A DNA stretch of 64,000 nucleotides from Alphaproteobacteria bacterium (GCA_024743275.1 JANSWW010000006.1:213078-277077); one strand, 5' to 3'. Counted from the stretch's first letter, positions 1 to 8,778 are shown. The notes: generated by a model from the letters alone, not told the origin. Numbers and translations are program-made.

Positions 1-1
1 C

Positions 2-1543
2 AACGCGCCGAAGATCTTCATCGACGATCGCGGCGCCGTGTCGGGTTTCTTCGCCGAATTGACCACGATCCTCGCTAACGATGTCGGGCATCCCATCGAC
101 TTTGTGGTTTGCGAGTGGAATGACTGCCTGGCCAAGCTCGAAGCGGGCGAGATCGACCTCATGCCGGATGTCGCCTATTCGAAAGCCCGCGAGCAGCGGT
201 TTCAGTTCGGCCACGAGGCCGTGATCCACAGTTGGTCGGCCGTGGTGGTCGACAATGGCGATCAGATCGCCGCCATGCAGGATTTCGAGGGCAAACGGGT
301 CGCCGTGGTCGCCGGGTCGATCCAGGACTCCCATCTGCGGATGACGGCCGAAGAGACGGGCGTCACGGTGGAGGTGGTCGGCGCCCCATCCTTCGAAAAG
401 GTCTTCGAAGCGGTCCAGTCGGGAGCCGCGGACGCCGGCATCGCCAATCACTTCTTCGCCGACGCCCATGCGGTGGATTACGGATTGAGCCAGGCGACCA
501 TGCGCTTTCGGCCGAGTTCGATCTATTTCGCCTATGCGCCGGGGTTGGACAGCGAACAGATCGCCCAGTTCGACGCCGCCCTCGCCGCCCTCAAGGCGGA
601 CCCGGAGTCGGCCTTTTACGCGCTGCGGAAGGGCTGGCTGGAAATGGAGCCCGAAAACGCGATTCCCCCCTGGGTCACGATCGGTCTGATCGGCTTGCTT
701 TCCGTCATCTGCCTGCTCAGCCTGTTCATCTACATCCTTCGCCGCGAAGTCCGCCGGGCGACCGCGACCGCGCACCGCGCCATGGAAGCCGCGGTCAGCG
801 CCAATCAGGCGAAGTCTGAATTCCTCGCCAATATGAGCCACGATCTCAGAACGCCACTGAATTCCATCATCGGCTTTTCCGACATGATGAAGATGGAGGC
901 GTTCGGGCCGGTCGGGAACAGCCGCTATCTCGACTATCTCAACGACATCAACAAATGCGGCAATCAGTTGCTCGCGCTGATTGACGATATCCTCGACCTG
1001 ACCCGGATCGAGAACCAGGACTATACCCTGGACATGAAATGGCTCGATCTGAAGCCGCTGATCGACGATTGCGTCGCCCGCCATACCCCGATCCTGAAGG
1101 CGGAGAACCGAAAGCCCATCGCCGTACAACTGCCCCATGCCCCGGTGGCGATCCAGGCGGATGCCAACGCCATGGCCCAGATCCTCGACAATCTGATCGG
1201 CAACGCGATCAAGCATGGCGGCCCCGACGCGGCGATCACGCTCGGCTGGCGAAGCGGGGCCGATGGGGCCGCCCTCTATGTCCAGGATACCGGGGTGGGC
1301 ATCCCGGCCGAACGCATCGGGGAACTGACCAAACCGTTCTATCAGGCCTATCAGGCGCAGCAGCCCTCGGCGATGCTGAGACGCAAGGTGGAGGGCATCG
1401 GGCTCGGCCTCAACATCGTCGACCGGCTCTGTCGCCTGCAGGACATGATGTTGAGCATCCAGTCCGATGAAGGCCGTGGATCGACCTTCTCAGTCGTCCT
1501 CCAGCCACAGAACGTCCGGTTCGGCGCGCAATCCCTCGCCTGA
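2..1543 (+). CDS. Solute-binding-domain sensor histidine kinase (5' truncated)
   Basis: The reading frame is open back to base 2, so the gene starts upstream and the N-terminus is missing. The GTG at 38 is only an internal codon. The first ~200 visible residues look like a family 3 periplasmic solute-binding domain. One membrane helix follows (about residues 212-234 counted from base 38). Next comes a HisKA domain with the phospho-accepting His in SHDLRTPLN (about residue 268), then a HATPase_c domain with N box NLIGNAIKHGG, G1 box DTGVGIP and G2 box GIGLGLNIV. No receiver domain is present, so the partner response regulator is elsewhere. The architecture suggests a membrane sensor that directly binds a small periplasmic ligand such as an amino acid. 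The ligand cannot be told from the sequence. Confidence 0.88.
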   Translation, partial: NAPKIFIDDRGAVSGFFAELTTILANDVGHPIDFVVCEWNDCLAKLEAGEIDLMPDVAYSKAREQRFQFGHEAVIHSWSAVVVDNGDQIAAMQDFEGKRVAVVAGSIQDSHLRMTAEETGVTVEVVGAPSFEKVFEAVQSGAADAGIANHFFADAHAVDYGLSQATMRFRPSSIYFAYAPGLDSEQIAQFDAALAALKADPESAFYALRKGWLEMEPENAIPPWVTIGLIGLLSVICLLSLFIYILRREVRRATATAHRAMEAAVSANQAKSEFLANMSHDLRTPLNSIIGFSDMMKMEAFGPVGNSRYLDYLNDINKCGNQLLALIDDILDLTRIENQDYTLDMKWLDLKPLIDDCVARHTPILKAENRKPIAVQLPHAPVAIQADANAMAQILDNLIGNAIKHGGPDAAITLGWRSGADGAALYVQDTGVGIPAERIGELTKPFYQAYQAQQPSAMLRRKVEGIGLGLNIVDRLCRLQDMMLSIQSDEGRGSTFSVVLQPQNVRFGAQSLA

Positions 1544-1564
1544 CCGGGCGTTCACACCATTTGC

Positions 1565-2434
1565 CTAGCCGCCGACGAAGCTGATCGCCGTACCGAAGCC
1601 GGTCGCCGGCGGCACCGTCACCCGGTCCCCTGCCCTGATATGGGCGATCCCCGCATTGGCGAGAATGAAGCCGACCGCGTCGAGATCGGCGACCTGAACG
1701 GTGTAGGCCGCGAAATGCGGCGTTTCGGGGCAGTCCTCGGCGGGATTGACGCCGAACCGGTCGACCATTCCCATCGGGGTCAGCACCAGGATCCGGCCCA
1801 GCAACGTCACAACCGAAAGAGTGTCATGCGTAACCGCGACGGCCCTTTCGCCGCAGAGACGCCGGTAGATGTCGGCCAATGCCGGCGGATCCTCGGCGAT
1901 CATCACCACATCGACCAATCGCTGGGCGCCGTTCGCGTGGCGCTGATATTCCCGCTTCCAGAAGAGATGCGGGGCGGTCTGCTTGCAGGTGAAGAAGCGG
2001 GCATCGGGCAGGGCGGGGTCGGTGGCGAAGGCGAGATCGAAGGCCACCGTCGCCGTCTCTCCGCTCGGCAGCGTGGTCGTCCGTTCGAAATGGAACGGAT
2101 CCCAGGGACCGAAGCCGAGATCGTTGTAGCGCCGCTGTTCCGAGGCGGTGTCGAGTCCCTCGAAGACCAGCATGGAAAAGCCCTCGCGCCTTTCCAGGAA
2201 GTCGCGGTTGAACTCCCCGAAGCTGAAGGTGCGGCCCACTTCCGGGAACAGTTTTTCGGGATAGGCGACGGTCAGGATTTCCAGGAAGCTGCCGTCCAAC
2301 TGGACCAGGGAGTTGTCCGTCCCCCAATCGTGGCTGGCGCGTGGGGTCAGCGTGAAGCCCATGGCGCGGTATCGATCGCGGGCCGCCTCCAGATCGCGGA
2401 CCGGCAAAACCAAATGATCTATTCCCTGACGCAT
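1565..2434 (-). CDS. VOC / glyoxalase-like domain protein
   Basis: A protein of 289 residues, starting at the Met of MRQGIDHLVLPVRDLEAA, which is the usual opening beta strand of a VOC fold. An in-frame Met 24 codons upstream would add a sequence unlike the family. The size and the HLVLPVRDLE opening resemble the Glyoxalase_3 (PF13468) type, with two beta-alpha-beta-beta-beta modules and a His that often serves as a metal ligand. Substrate and reaction are unknown. It converges on the sensor kinase (21 bp between stop codons) and lies downstream of the YbjN gene on the same strand, but 138 bp away. Confidence 0.7.
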   Translation of the reverse strand: MRQGIDHLVLPVRDLEAARDRYRAMGFTLTPRASHDWGTDNSLVQLDGSFLEILTVAYPEKLFPEVGRTFSFGEFNRDFLERREGFSMLVFEGLDTASEQRRYNDLGFGPWDPFHFERTTTLPSGETATVAFDLAFATDPALPDARFFTCKQTAPHLFWKREYQRHANGAQRLVDVVMIAEDPPALADIYRRLCGERAVAVTHDTLSVVTLLGRILVLTPMGMVDRFGVNPAEDCPETPHFAAYTVQVADLDAVGFILANAGIAHIRAGDRVTVPPATGFGTAISFVGG

Positions 2435-2572
2435 TCCGTTTATCCCTTTGCCTGCACCCCGGGGATCCGGCCCCAAGCCACCGTCGCCGAAGGGATAGCA
2501 CGTCACCGCTGGGACGCGGGAGGAAATGGGCCTGAAAGGCGGCCCAAGCCGGAACGGTTACGGAGACGGGGT

Positions 2573-3076
2573 CTACGCCTCGCCCACCGTATCAAGCATC
2601 GAGGCGGCGATCGCCTCTTCGGCCGACTTGCCGCCCCAGAGCACGAATTGGAACGCCGGGTAGAAACGCTCGCATTCGCCGATAGCGACATCCATCAGAT
2701 CCTCGACCATCTCCACGCTGGCCGCCGGAGCGCCCCGCATGGGAACGGTGTGACGGAACATGGTGACCCCGTCCTCGGAACTGAGATCGAAATGACCGAG
2801 CCACAGCCGCTCGTTCACGAGCGCCAGAAGCTGGGCCACGTCCCCCATCTTGGACTTCGGCGCGCGGGAATCGAACAGGCAGGAGAAATGCAGCGCGTGC
2901 AGCTCTTCCCGCCAGCAGAAAAACAGGTGGAAATCACACCACCGTCCCGTCACCTCGACCGCCAACTCGTCATCGCTCGACCGGTCGAACGCCCATTCAT
3001 TGGCTTCGACAAGCTGCTCCACGATGTCGAGGGGATTGGCCGGTGAGTCGCCGCCGGAGATCAGTCTCAGGGTCAT
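2573..3076 (-). CDS. YbjN domain-containing protein
   Basis: A protein of 167 residues, acidic, with a type III chaperone-like alpha/beta fold typical of YbjN (PF10722). Recognisable segments are the VEANEWAFDRSSDDEL opening, the HLFFCWREE strand, MGDVAQLLALVNERLWLGHFDL and the C-terminal FYPAFQFVLWGGKSAEEA. The start is the ATG at 3076 because GGGAGGCGA lies just upstream. A start six codons earlier has no ribosome-binding site. YbjN proteins are cytosolic and affect motility or stress responses by an unclear mechanism. No partner gene is evident here. Confidence 0.8.
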   Translation of the reverse strand: MTLRLISGGDSPANPLDIVEQLVEANEWAFDRSSDDELAVEVTGRWCDFHLFFCWREELHALHFSCLFDSRAPKSKMGDVAQLLALVNERLWLGHFDLSSEDGVTMFRHTVPMRGAPAASVEMVEDLMDVAIGECERFYPAFQFVLWGGKSAEEAIAASMLDTVGEA

Positions 3077-3297
3077 GGCTCGCCTCCCAGTCAATGGGCC
3101 GAAATGGCCCGGACAAGTGAATCACCAGATTTGGTAAGACAAACCGAATGACCCACTAGGGACTGTAGGATGGCATTCATCTGCCCGGACAGCAACACAA
3201 GATTTAGCGTCGACCGTTAAATTATTGCGACATCTAGTGGGCTGTTTGAAACCTTGTGAACAACCTGTGGATAAGCACGAAGTATTATACTTATCCG
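3077..3297. promoter_or_regulatory. AT-rich intergenic region with a perfect DnaA box
   Basis: This 221 bp gap between ybjN and the UbiK-like gene is clearly richer in A and T than its surroundings. It contains TGTGGATAA at 3266-3274, the exact complement of the DnaA box TTATCCACA. A looser match (TTGTGAACA) lies just upstream, and the stretch ATTATACTTATCCGTTACTT follows. It may only be a promoter region for DnaA-responsive genes. One good box does not make an origin. Confidence 0.35.
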
Positions 3298-3711
3298 TTA
3301 CTTATCGGTGGTTTTTGAGGCTGTCTTCGAAGTTGCGCGGGGCTTCGTCGCGGCGGTCCGCTTCGGTTTCGCGGCCGCCGTCGAGGTTTTCGTGGAGGCC
3401 TTGGCCGCGGTCCTGGCGGCGGGCTTCTTCGCGGGCGCGGGCTTCTTCGCGGGGGCCTTTTCGAGGCTCTCGATCCGGGCCTCGAGGGCGGCGAGTCGCT
3501 CCTTCAGGGTCTCGTTCTCGAGACGGGCGGCCTCGGCCATCGCCTCGACCGCGTGGAAATCCTCCCGGCTGACCAGATCGAGGTCGGCGGCGACGCGTTC
3601 GAAACGCTGGCGGACCATCTGTTCCACCTCGTCGCGCACCCCCGTGGCCGCGCCGACCGCTCCGGAGGCGACCCGCGCCAAATCCTCAATGAAGCGTACC
3701 CGTTCGCGCAT
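3298..3711 (-). CDS. ubiK: UbiK-like accessory factor (BMFP domain) with lysine/alanine-rich tail
   Basis: A protein of 137 residues. Residues 1-80 are helical and match the BMFP/UbiK family (PF04380): an MRERVRFIEDLARVASGAVG start, a central amphipathic helix and a coiled coil MAEAARLENETLKERLAALEARIESLEK. The last ~55 residues are a low-complexity KPAPAKKPAARTAAKAST-type tail like that of histone H1. The start at 3711 is set by AAGGAG eight bases upstream. UbiK family proteins form trimers that bind lipids and assist aerobic ubiquinone synthesis with UbiJ. That role is inferred from the family. The basic tail suggests interaction with acidic lipid or nucleic acid. Confidence 0.75.
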   Translation of the reverse strand: MRERVRFIEDLARVASGAVGAATGVRDEVEQMVRQRFERVAADLDLVSREDFHAVEAMAEAARLENETLKERLAALEARIESLEKAPAKKPAPAKKPAARTAAKASTKTSTAAAKPKRTAATKPRATSKTASKTTDK

Positions 3712-3832
3712 GGGAGTCTCCTTTCCCGAAAACCTTAGTGACGTCATATGGTCCGATATGGCAGTCCTTTAACGCATTGACAGGGCGGATGCGACCCTCT
3801 GTCAGACATCCGGATTGTTAATGGGGTCATTC

Positions 3833-4810
3833 ATGATCGTGATTACCGGCGGCGCCGGGTTCATCGGATCCAATCTCGCGGCCGGATTGGAGGCGCGCGG
3901 CCTCGACGACATCATCGTTGTCGACTGGCTCGGACACGAGGACAAGTGGCGCAATCTCGCCCAGCGGAATCTGGCCGACGTGATCATGCCGGAAGACCTC
4001 TGGAGCTTTCTGGAAAAGGTCTGGCGGGAAGTCGACGCGGTCTTCCACATGGGTGCGATCTCCGCGACCACCGAGCGGGACGTGGACCTCATCGTCAAAT
4101 CCAACATCCGGCTCTCCCTCGATCTGTGGGAATGGTGCACCACGCATCAGAAGCCGTTCATCTATGCCTCCTCGGCGGCGACCTATGGCGACGGATCGGC
4201 GGGCTTCGACGACCAAGCGGATCTCGCGGACCTTCATCCGATGAACGCCTATGGCTGGTCGAAGCATCTCGTCGACCGGCGGATCGCGTCGCTCGTGACG
4301 CGGGGCGATCCGACCCCGCCCTTCTGGGCCGGCATGAAGTTCTTCAACGTCTACGGCCCGAACGAATATCACAAGGAAGGCCAGATGAGCGTCGTCGCCC
4401 AGATGGCGCCGAAGATTCTGGCCGATGCCCCGGTAACCCTGTTCCGGTCCCACCGGCCGGACTATGAGGACGGCGGGCAGTTGCGCGACTTCGTCCATGT
4501 CGACGACACGGTCGATGTCATGTCCTGGCTCTACGAGAACCGCCCGGAAAGCGCGCTCTACAACTGCGGTACCGGTCAGGCGCGGAGCTTTCTCGATCTC
4601 GCCAAGGCGGCCCACGACGCCGTGCAGAAACCCCTCAGGGTGACCTGGGTCGACACCCCCGAGGCGATCCGGGACAAATATCAGTATTTCACCGAGAGCA
4701 AGACCGACCGCCTGCGCCAAGCCGGGTATACCAAACCCTTCACCCGGCTGGAGGACGGGGTCGCCGGCTATGTGCGCGACCATCTCGCGCAAGAAGATCC
4801 CTATCGATAG
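3833..4810 (+). CDS. hldD: ADP-L-glycero-D-manno-heptose 6-epimerase
   Basis: An extended SDR protein of 325 residues that interconverts ADP-D-glycero- and ADP-L-glycero-manno-heptose for the LPS inner core. The Rossmann motif GGAGFIG is at residues 6-12. The catalytic YGWSK has Tyr140 and Lys144, and a second base Lys181 lies in the YGPNEYHKEG segment, as expected for the two-site HldD mechanism. The ATG at 3833 gives the conserved MIVITGGAGFIG start. ATG at 3821 and TTG at 3815 are possible upstream starts. The gene stands alone, divergent from the UbiK-like gene, and implies heptose-containing LPS. Confidence 0.92.
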   Translation: MIVITGGAGFIGSNLAAGLEARGLDDIIVVDWLGHEDKWRNLAQRNLADVIMPEDLWSFLEKVWREVDAVFHMGAISATTERDVDLIVKSNIRLSLDLWEWCTTHQKPFIYASSAATYGDGSAGFDDQADLADLHPMNAYGWSKHLVDRRIASLVTRGDPTPPFWAGMKFFNVYGPNEYHKEGQMSVVAQMAPKILADAPVTLFRSHRPDYEDGGQLRDFVHVDDTVDVMSWLYENRPESALYNCGTGQARSFLDLAKAAHDAVQKPLRVTWVDTPEAIRDKYQYFTESKTDRLRQAGYTKPFTRLEDGVAGYVRDHLAQEDPYR

Positions 4811-4864
4811 GGACGTCGACTCCCATATAGAGGCGTCCCCACCCCGCGAACGGCAGACCCCACC

Positions 4865-5665
4865 ATGGACTTTCCGGTCATCGACCCCGTCGCCCTCGAT
4901 CTCGGCTTCATCCAGATCCGCTGGTATGCGCTCGCCTATATCGCCGGCATCCTCGGCGGCTGGCGCTATGCCATCTGGGTCGTCAAACGCCACCCGATCA
5001 GCTTCGACACGGCAAAGCTGGAGGAGTTCGTCACCTGGGCGACGGTCGGGATCGTGATCGGCGGCCGACTGGGCTTCGTGATCTTCTATCGCCCCTTCTA
5101 CTATTTCGGCGAAGCGCCGCTGGAGATCTTCCAGATCTGGAAGGGCGGCATGGCCTTCCACGGCGGCATGCTGGGCGTGCTGATCGCCGCCATCCTGTTC
5201 TGCCGCAAGCATGACATTTCGGTCCTGAAATTCGGCGACGCGGTCTGTGCGGCGGCCCCGATCGGCCTGTTCTTCGGCCGGATCGCCAATTTCATCAACG
5301 GCGAGATCTGGGGCCGGCCGAGCGATGTGCCCTGGGCCATCATCTTCCCAAAGGCTGGTCCCGAACCGAGACATCCGGCCCAGCTCTACGAGGGCGCGGT
5401 GGAAGGCCTGCTGCTGTTCCTGGTCCTATTCTATCTCGTGCGTTTCACCCGGGCCAAGGAAACGCCGGGCCTGATCGCGGGCATCTTCTTCCTGGGCTAT
5501 GGCGTGGGCCGGTTCTTTGTCGAGTTCGTGCGCGGCATCGACCCGGTGCTGGGGCTGTTCATCAACGACACCTTCAGCATGGGCCAGTTCCTCTGCCTGC
5601 CGATGATCGCATTGGGCCTCTATCTGATCCGCAGCGCCCGGCGCACCGGCCCCACCCCCGCGTGA
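4865..5665 (+). CDS. lgt: Prolipoprotein diacylglyceryl transferase
   Basis: An inner-membrane protein of 266 residues with about seven hydrophobic helices. It moves a diacylglyceryl group from phosphatidylglycerol to the lipobox Cys of prolipoproteins. The family signature GRIANFINGEIWG begins at Gly138 with the essential Arg139, and HGGMLG with His99 is present. The length is normal. It is the first gene of a tight run with the methyltransferase gene (7 bp gap) and pgeF (5 bp gap), an order common in Alphaproteobacteria. The lipoprotein at 8765 is a likely client. Confidence 0.95.
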   Translation: MDFPVIDPVALDLGFIQIRWYALAYIAGILGGWRYAIWVVKRHPISFDTAKLEEFVTWATVGIVIGGRLGFVIFYRPFYYFGEAPLEIFQIWKGGMAFHGGMLGVLIAAILFCRKHDISVLKFGDAVCAAAPIGLFFGRIANFINGEIWGRPSDVPWAIIFPKAGPEPRHPAQLYEGAVEGLLLFLVLFYLVRFTRAKETPGLIAGIFFLGYGVGRFFVEFVRGIDPVLGLFINDTFSMGQFLCLPMIALGLYLIRSARRTGPTPA

Positions 5666-5672
5666 TCGCGCC

Positions 5673-6767
5673 ATGGCCGACACGCCCCTCAAAGCCAAGC
5701 TGATCGAGCGGATTCGCAAAAGCGGACCGATCACCATCGCCGACTATATGGCGGTCTGCCTCGCCGACCCGGAGCATGGATACTACACGACCCGCGACCC
5801 GTTCGGTCGCGCCGGCGATTTCACAACCGCCCCGGAAATCAGCCAGATGTTCGGCGAAATGCTGGGGCTTTGGGCGGCCGTCATATGGCAGCAAATGGGC
5901 TGTCCGGAGCGCATCGCCCTGGTCGAGATCGGCCCTGGGCGCGGCACCTTGATGGCGGACGCCCTGCGCGCGGCGAGCCAGGTCCCGCTGTTCCGCCAGG
6001 CGATCCAGGTGCATCTGGTGGAGACGAGCCCGGTGCTGCGCCGCAAGCAGGCCGAGGCCGTCGGTTCAGCGTCCCCGCGCTGGCACAACAGGCTCGACAG
6101 CGTCCCGGACGGCCCGGCGATCATCATCGCCAACGAGTTCATCGACGCCCTGCCGATCCGCCAACTGATCCGCTCGGTCGACGGCTGGCGGGAACGGCTG
6201 GTGACGGTCGACGAGGAGACCGGCGACCTCGCCTATGGCGCCACCCCCTCGCCCGCTCTCGCCGAGGCGCTGGTCTACCCGCCCCTGCGGCGTCACGCCA
6301 AGGCCGGGGACATCGCAGAGATCTGCCCCGCCGGCCTGACGGTCGCCAAAGACCTGGGCCGCCGTGCCCAACAGGACGGATCGGTTGCGCTGCTGATCGA
6401 CTACGGTCATCCGGTCACGGCCATCGGCGATACGCTGCAAGCGCTGGGCGGTCATCGTCCGGTTCATCCCTTGGCGGCCCCGGGCGAGACCGATCTGACA
6501 GCCCATGTCGATTTCGACGCGCTCGGCCGGGCAGCAAGGGAGAGCGGAGCGGCGGTGCATGGCCCCAAGACCCAGGGCGCCTTCCTCACCGATCTCGGGA
6601 TCGAGGCCCGCGCGGCGGTCCTGGCCCGCAACGCCGAAGACCCGGACAGTATCGCAAAAGACTTGAAACGGCTGGTCGACCCGGACCAAATGGGTAGGCT
6701 TTTTTCCGCCATGGCGATCGCACCGGCGTCCGGCGCGCTGCCGCCTGGATTCGAAACGAGGGGATAG
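5673..6767 (+). CDS. Class I SAM-dependent methyltransferase, MidA/NDUFAF7 type
   Basis: A protein of 364 residues of the DUF185/COG1565 family, homologous to mitochondrial NDUFAF7, which dimethylates an arginine of complex I subunit NDUFS2. The N-terminal PITIADYMAVCLADPEHGYY and DPFGRAGDFTTAPEISQMF segments are diagnostic. The SAM-binding motif is VEIGPGRGTLMADALRA, followed by IIANEFIDALPIRQ. A role in assembling the bacterial NADH dehydrogenase is inferred from the mitochondrial homologue. It sits between lgt and pgeF with only a few bases on either side, so it is probably co-transcribed with them. Confidence 0.88.
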   Translation: MADTPLKAKLIERIRKSGPITIADYMAVCLADPEHGYYTTRDPFGRAGDFTTAPEISQMFGEMLGLWAAVIWQQMGCPERIALVEIGPGRGTLMADALRAASQVPLFRQAIQVHLVETSPVLRRKQAEAVGSASPRWHNRLDSVPDGPAIIIANEFIDALPIRQLIRSVDGWRERLVTVDEETGDLAYGATPSPALAEALVYPPLRRHAKAGDIAEICPAGLTVAKDLGRRAQQDGSVALLIDYGHPVTAIGDTLQALGGHRPVHPLAAPGETDLTAHVDFDALGRAARESGAAVHGPKTQGAFLTDLGIEARAAVLARNAEDPDSIAKDLKRLVDPDQMGRLFSAMAIAPASGALPPGFETRG

Positions 6768-6772
6768 GCCGC

Positions 6773-7540
6773 ATGATCCAAATCGACGCTCTGGGGGAAG
6801 GCCGCATCCGGCACGCCTTCTACACCCGCCGGGGCGGTGTCAGCGGCGGCATCTATAACTCCCTCAATTGCGGCATCGGTTCCCGGGACGATCCGGACAA
6901 GGTCCGCTCGAACCGGGCCCGGACGCTGGCCGCGTTGGACCTGCCGCCGGACGCCCTCGCCACCTGCCGGCAGATCCATTCGGCGACCTGCGTGACGGTC
7001 ACCGGCCCCGTCGCCGACGCGGACCGGACCGAGGCAGACGCCCTGGTGACGAACACCCCGGGGGTCGCACTCGGCGTCCTCACCGCGGATTGCGCGCCGG
7101 TGCTGCTGGTCGACCCCGGCGCGGGAGTGATCGGCGCCGCCCATGCGGGCTGGAAGGGGGCCCTCACCGGCATCATTGACGCCGCCATCGACGCGATGAC
7201 CGATCTCGGCGCCACCCCCGGGAATATCCAGGCGGCGATCGGCCCGGCGATCGGCCCGGCCTCCTATGAGGTCGGCCCCGAATTCCCCGGCCGCTTCATC
7301 GACATGGACCCTGAGAACGCCCGCTTCTTCACTTCCGCGGGCCCCTCGGGCAAGAGGCTGTTCGACCTGCCGGGCTTCGTCGCGAAGGCGCTGAGGGAGG
7401 CCGGCGTCGCCGACGTCTTCCCCTCGCCCCACGACACCTATCGCGAGGAGGCGGAGTTCTTCAGCTATCGCCGCGCGACCCACCGCCGGGAGCCGGATTA
7501 CGGCCGTTCGCTCTCTCTCATCACCCTCGATCCCGTCTAG
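6773..7540 (+). CDS. pgeF: Peptidoglycan editing factor (laccase-domain protein)
   Basis: A protein of 255 residues, full length for the YfiH/PgeF family. The zinc ligands are visible as His69 (CRQIHSATC), Cys107 (TADCAPVLL) and His124 (AAHAGWKG). The opening HAFYTRRGGVSGGIYNSLNCG is typical. In E. coli PgeF removes wrongly incorporated amino acids from UDP-MurNAc precursors; older annotation calls the family a multicopper laccase. It follows the methyltransferase gene by 5 bp and precedes the M24 gene by 10 bp, so it is likely the third gene of the lgt transcript. Confidence 0.93.
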   Translation: MIQIDALGEGRIRHAFYTRRGGVSGGIYNSLNCGIGSRDDPDKVRSNRARTLAALDLPPDALATCRQIHSATCVTVTGPVADADRTEADALVTNTPGVALGVLTADCAPVLLVDPGAGVIGAAHAGWKGALTGIIDAAIDAMTDLGATPGNIQAAIGPAIGPASYEVGPEFPGRFIDMDPENARFFTSAGPSGKRLFDLPGFVAKALREAGVADVFPSPHDTYREEAEFFSYRRATHRREPDYGRSLSLITLDPV

Positions 7541-7550
7541 GAAACACTCG

Positions 7551-8702
7551 ATGCATATTCATTTCAGCGAGGAGGAACTCGCCGCGCGCCGGGCCGCCAC
7601 GATCAAGAAGATGGAGGAGGCCCAGCTCAAGGCGATGCTGATCTTCCGGCAGGAGACGATGTTCTACCTGACCGGATACGACACCTTCGGCTATGTCTTC
7701 TTCCAGTGCCTGATTCTCGGCGAAGACGGGCGCATGACGCTGCTGACCCGCTCCGCCGATCTGCGCCAGGCCCAACACACCTCGGTCATCAAGGATATCC
7801 GGGTGTGGAAGGACCAGGAGGGCGCCTTCCCGCATATGCTCCTGCCGGACATCCTCGACGAATACGGCGCGCGGGGCAAACGCATCGGCATCGAGTGGGA
7901 AGCCTATGGCATGACCGGCAAGAGCGCCCTCAACCTCGGCATGGCGCTCGATAGCTACGGAACCCTCACCGACGCGTCGAATCTCGTCTCGGAACTGAGA
8001 CTGGTGAAGAGCCCGGCGGAGATCGCCTATGTCCGCAAAGCCGCGGAACTGGGCGACGCGGCCCTGGACGCGGCGGCCGACCTCGCCGCCCCGGGGGTCA
8101 ACGAGGGCAGCATCCTCGCCGCCATGCAGGGCGCGGTCTTCGAGGGCGGAGGCGATTATCCGGGCAACGAGTTCATCATCGGCTCCGGCCAGGGGGCCCT
8201 CCTTTGCCGCTATTTCACCGGCCGGCGGACCCTGGACCAGAACGATCAGTTGACCCTGGAATGGGCCGGAGTCTATCGCCGCTACCACGCCGCCCTGATG
8301 CGAACCTTCGTCTTCGGCGACATGCCCCAGGTGCAGTTGGACATGTACAAGGCGGCCCACGAGGCCCTGCTCGCCTGCCAGGAGGCCCTTAAGCCCGGCG
8401 ACCCGATCTCGACCGTGTTCGACGCCCATGCGAGAACCCTCGACGCCCATGGCTTCCAGGAGCACCGATTGAACGCCTGCGGCTATTCGCTGGGGACCAC
8501 GTTCGCGCCCAATTGGATGGATTGGCCGATGTTCTACGAAGGCAACCCGGTGATCGCCCGCCCCAACATGGTCTTCTTCATGCATATGATCTTGATGAAC
8601 AGCGAGGCCGGTGTCGCCATGACCCTGGGCGAGACCGTGCTGGTCACCGAGACGGGCTGTGAACGGCTCTCGAAGGCGAGCCTCGACCTGGTCCACAAAT
8701 AG
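7551..8702 (+). CDS. M24 'pita-bread' protein, creatinase / ectoine-hydrolase-like, lacking the usual metal ligands
   Basis: A protein of 383 residues with the two-domain creatinase/aminopeptidase P layout: an N-terminal creatinase_N domain (about 1-150) and a C-terminal catalytic fold (about 155-383). In metallo-aminopeptidases the first two ligands are Asp residues in a DxG..Y..D..RT block. Here that block reads LEWAGVYRRYHAALMRT (residues 236-252), with Glu237 and Ala248 at the two positions. This is the pattern of metal-free creatinase and of the ectoine hydrolase DoeA/EutD group, not of a peptidase. A C-N hydrolase acting on a small cyclic or guanidino-type compound is more likely. It is 10 bp behind pgeF. 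The substrate is unknown. Confidence 0.78.
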   Translation: MHIHFSEEELAARRAATIKKMEEAQLKAMLIFRQETMFYLTGYDTFGYVFFQCLILGEDGRMTLLTRSADLRQAQHTSVIKDIRVWKDQEGAFPHMLLPDILDEYGARGKRIGIEWEAYGMTGKSALNLGMALDSYGTLTDASNLVSELRLVKSPAEIAYVRKAAELGDAALDAAADLAAPGVNEGSILAAMQGAVFEGGGDYPGNEFIIGSGQGALLCRYFTGRRTLDQNDQLTLEWAGVYRRYHAALMRTFVFGDMPQVQLDMYKAAHEALLACQEALKPGDPISTVFDAHARTLDAHGFQEHRLNACGYSLGTTFAPNWMDWPMFYEGNPVIARPNMVFFMHMILMNSEAGVAMTLGETVLVTETGCERLSKASLDLVHK

Positions 8703-8709
8703 GAAACCC

Positions 8710-8778
8710 ATGCCGCATTTGATTATCTTCACCATGGTGCTGATGCTCGGCCTGATGGTGAGCTGTGTCGTCATCTAG
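8710..8778 (+). CDS. Possible 22-residue hydrophobic peptide
   Basis: A short ORF just 7 bp after the M24 gene. It encodes 22 residues starting MPHLIIFTMVLMLGLMV and ending SCVVI, almost entirely hydrophobic and long enough for one membrane helix. GGAAACCC before the ATG is a weak ribosome-binding site. It overlaps the first 14 bases of the lipoprotein gene in another frame, which could couple their translation. It could equally be a chance ORF or a leader. I do not recognise a family. Confidence 0.4.
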   Translation: MPHLIIFTMVLMLGLMVSCVVI

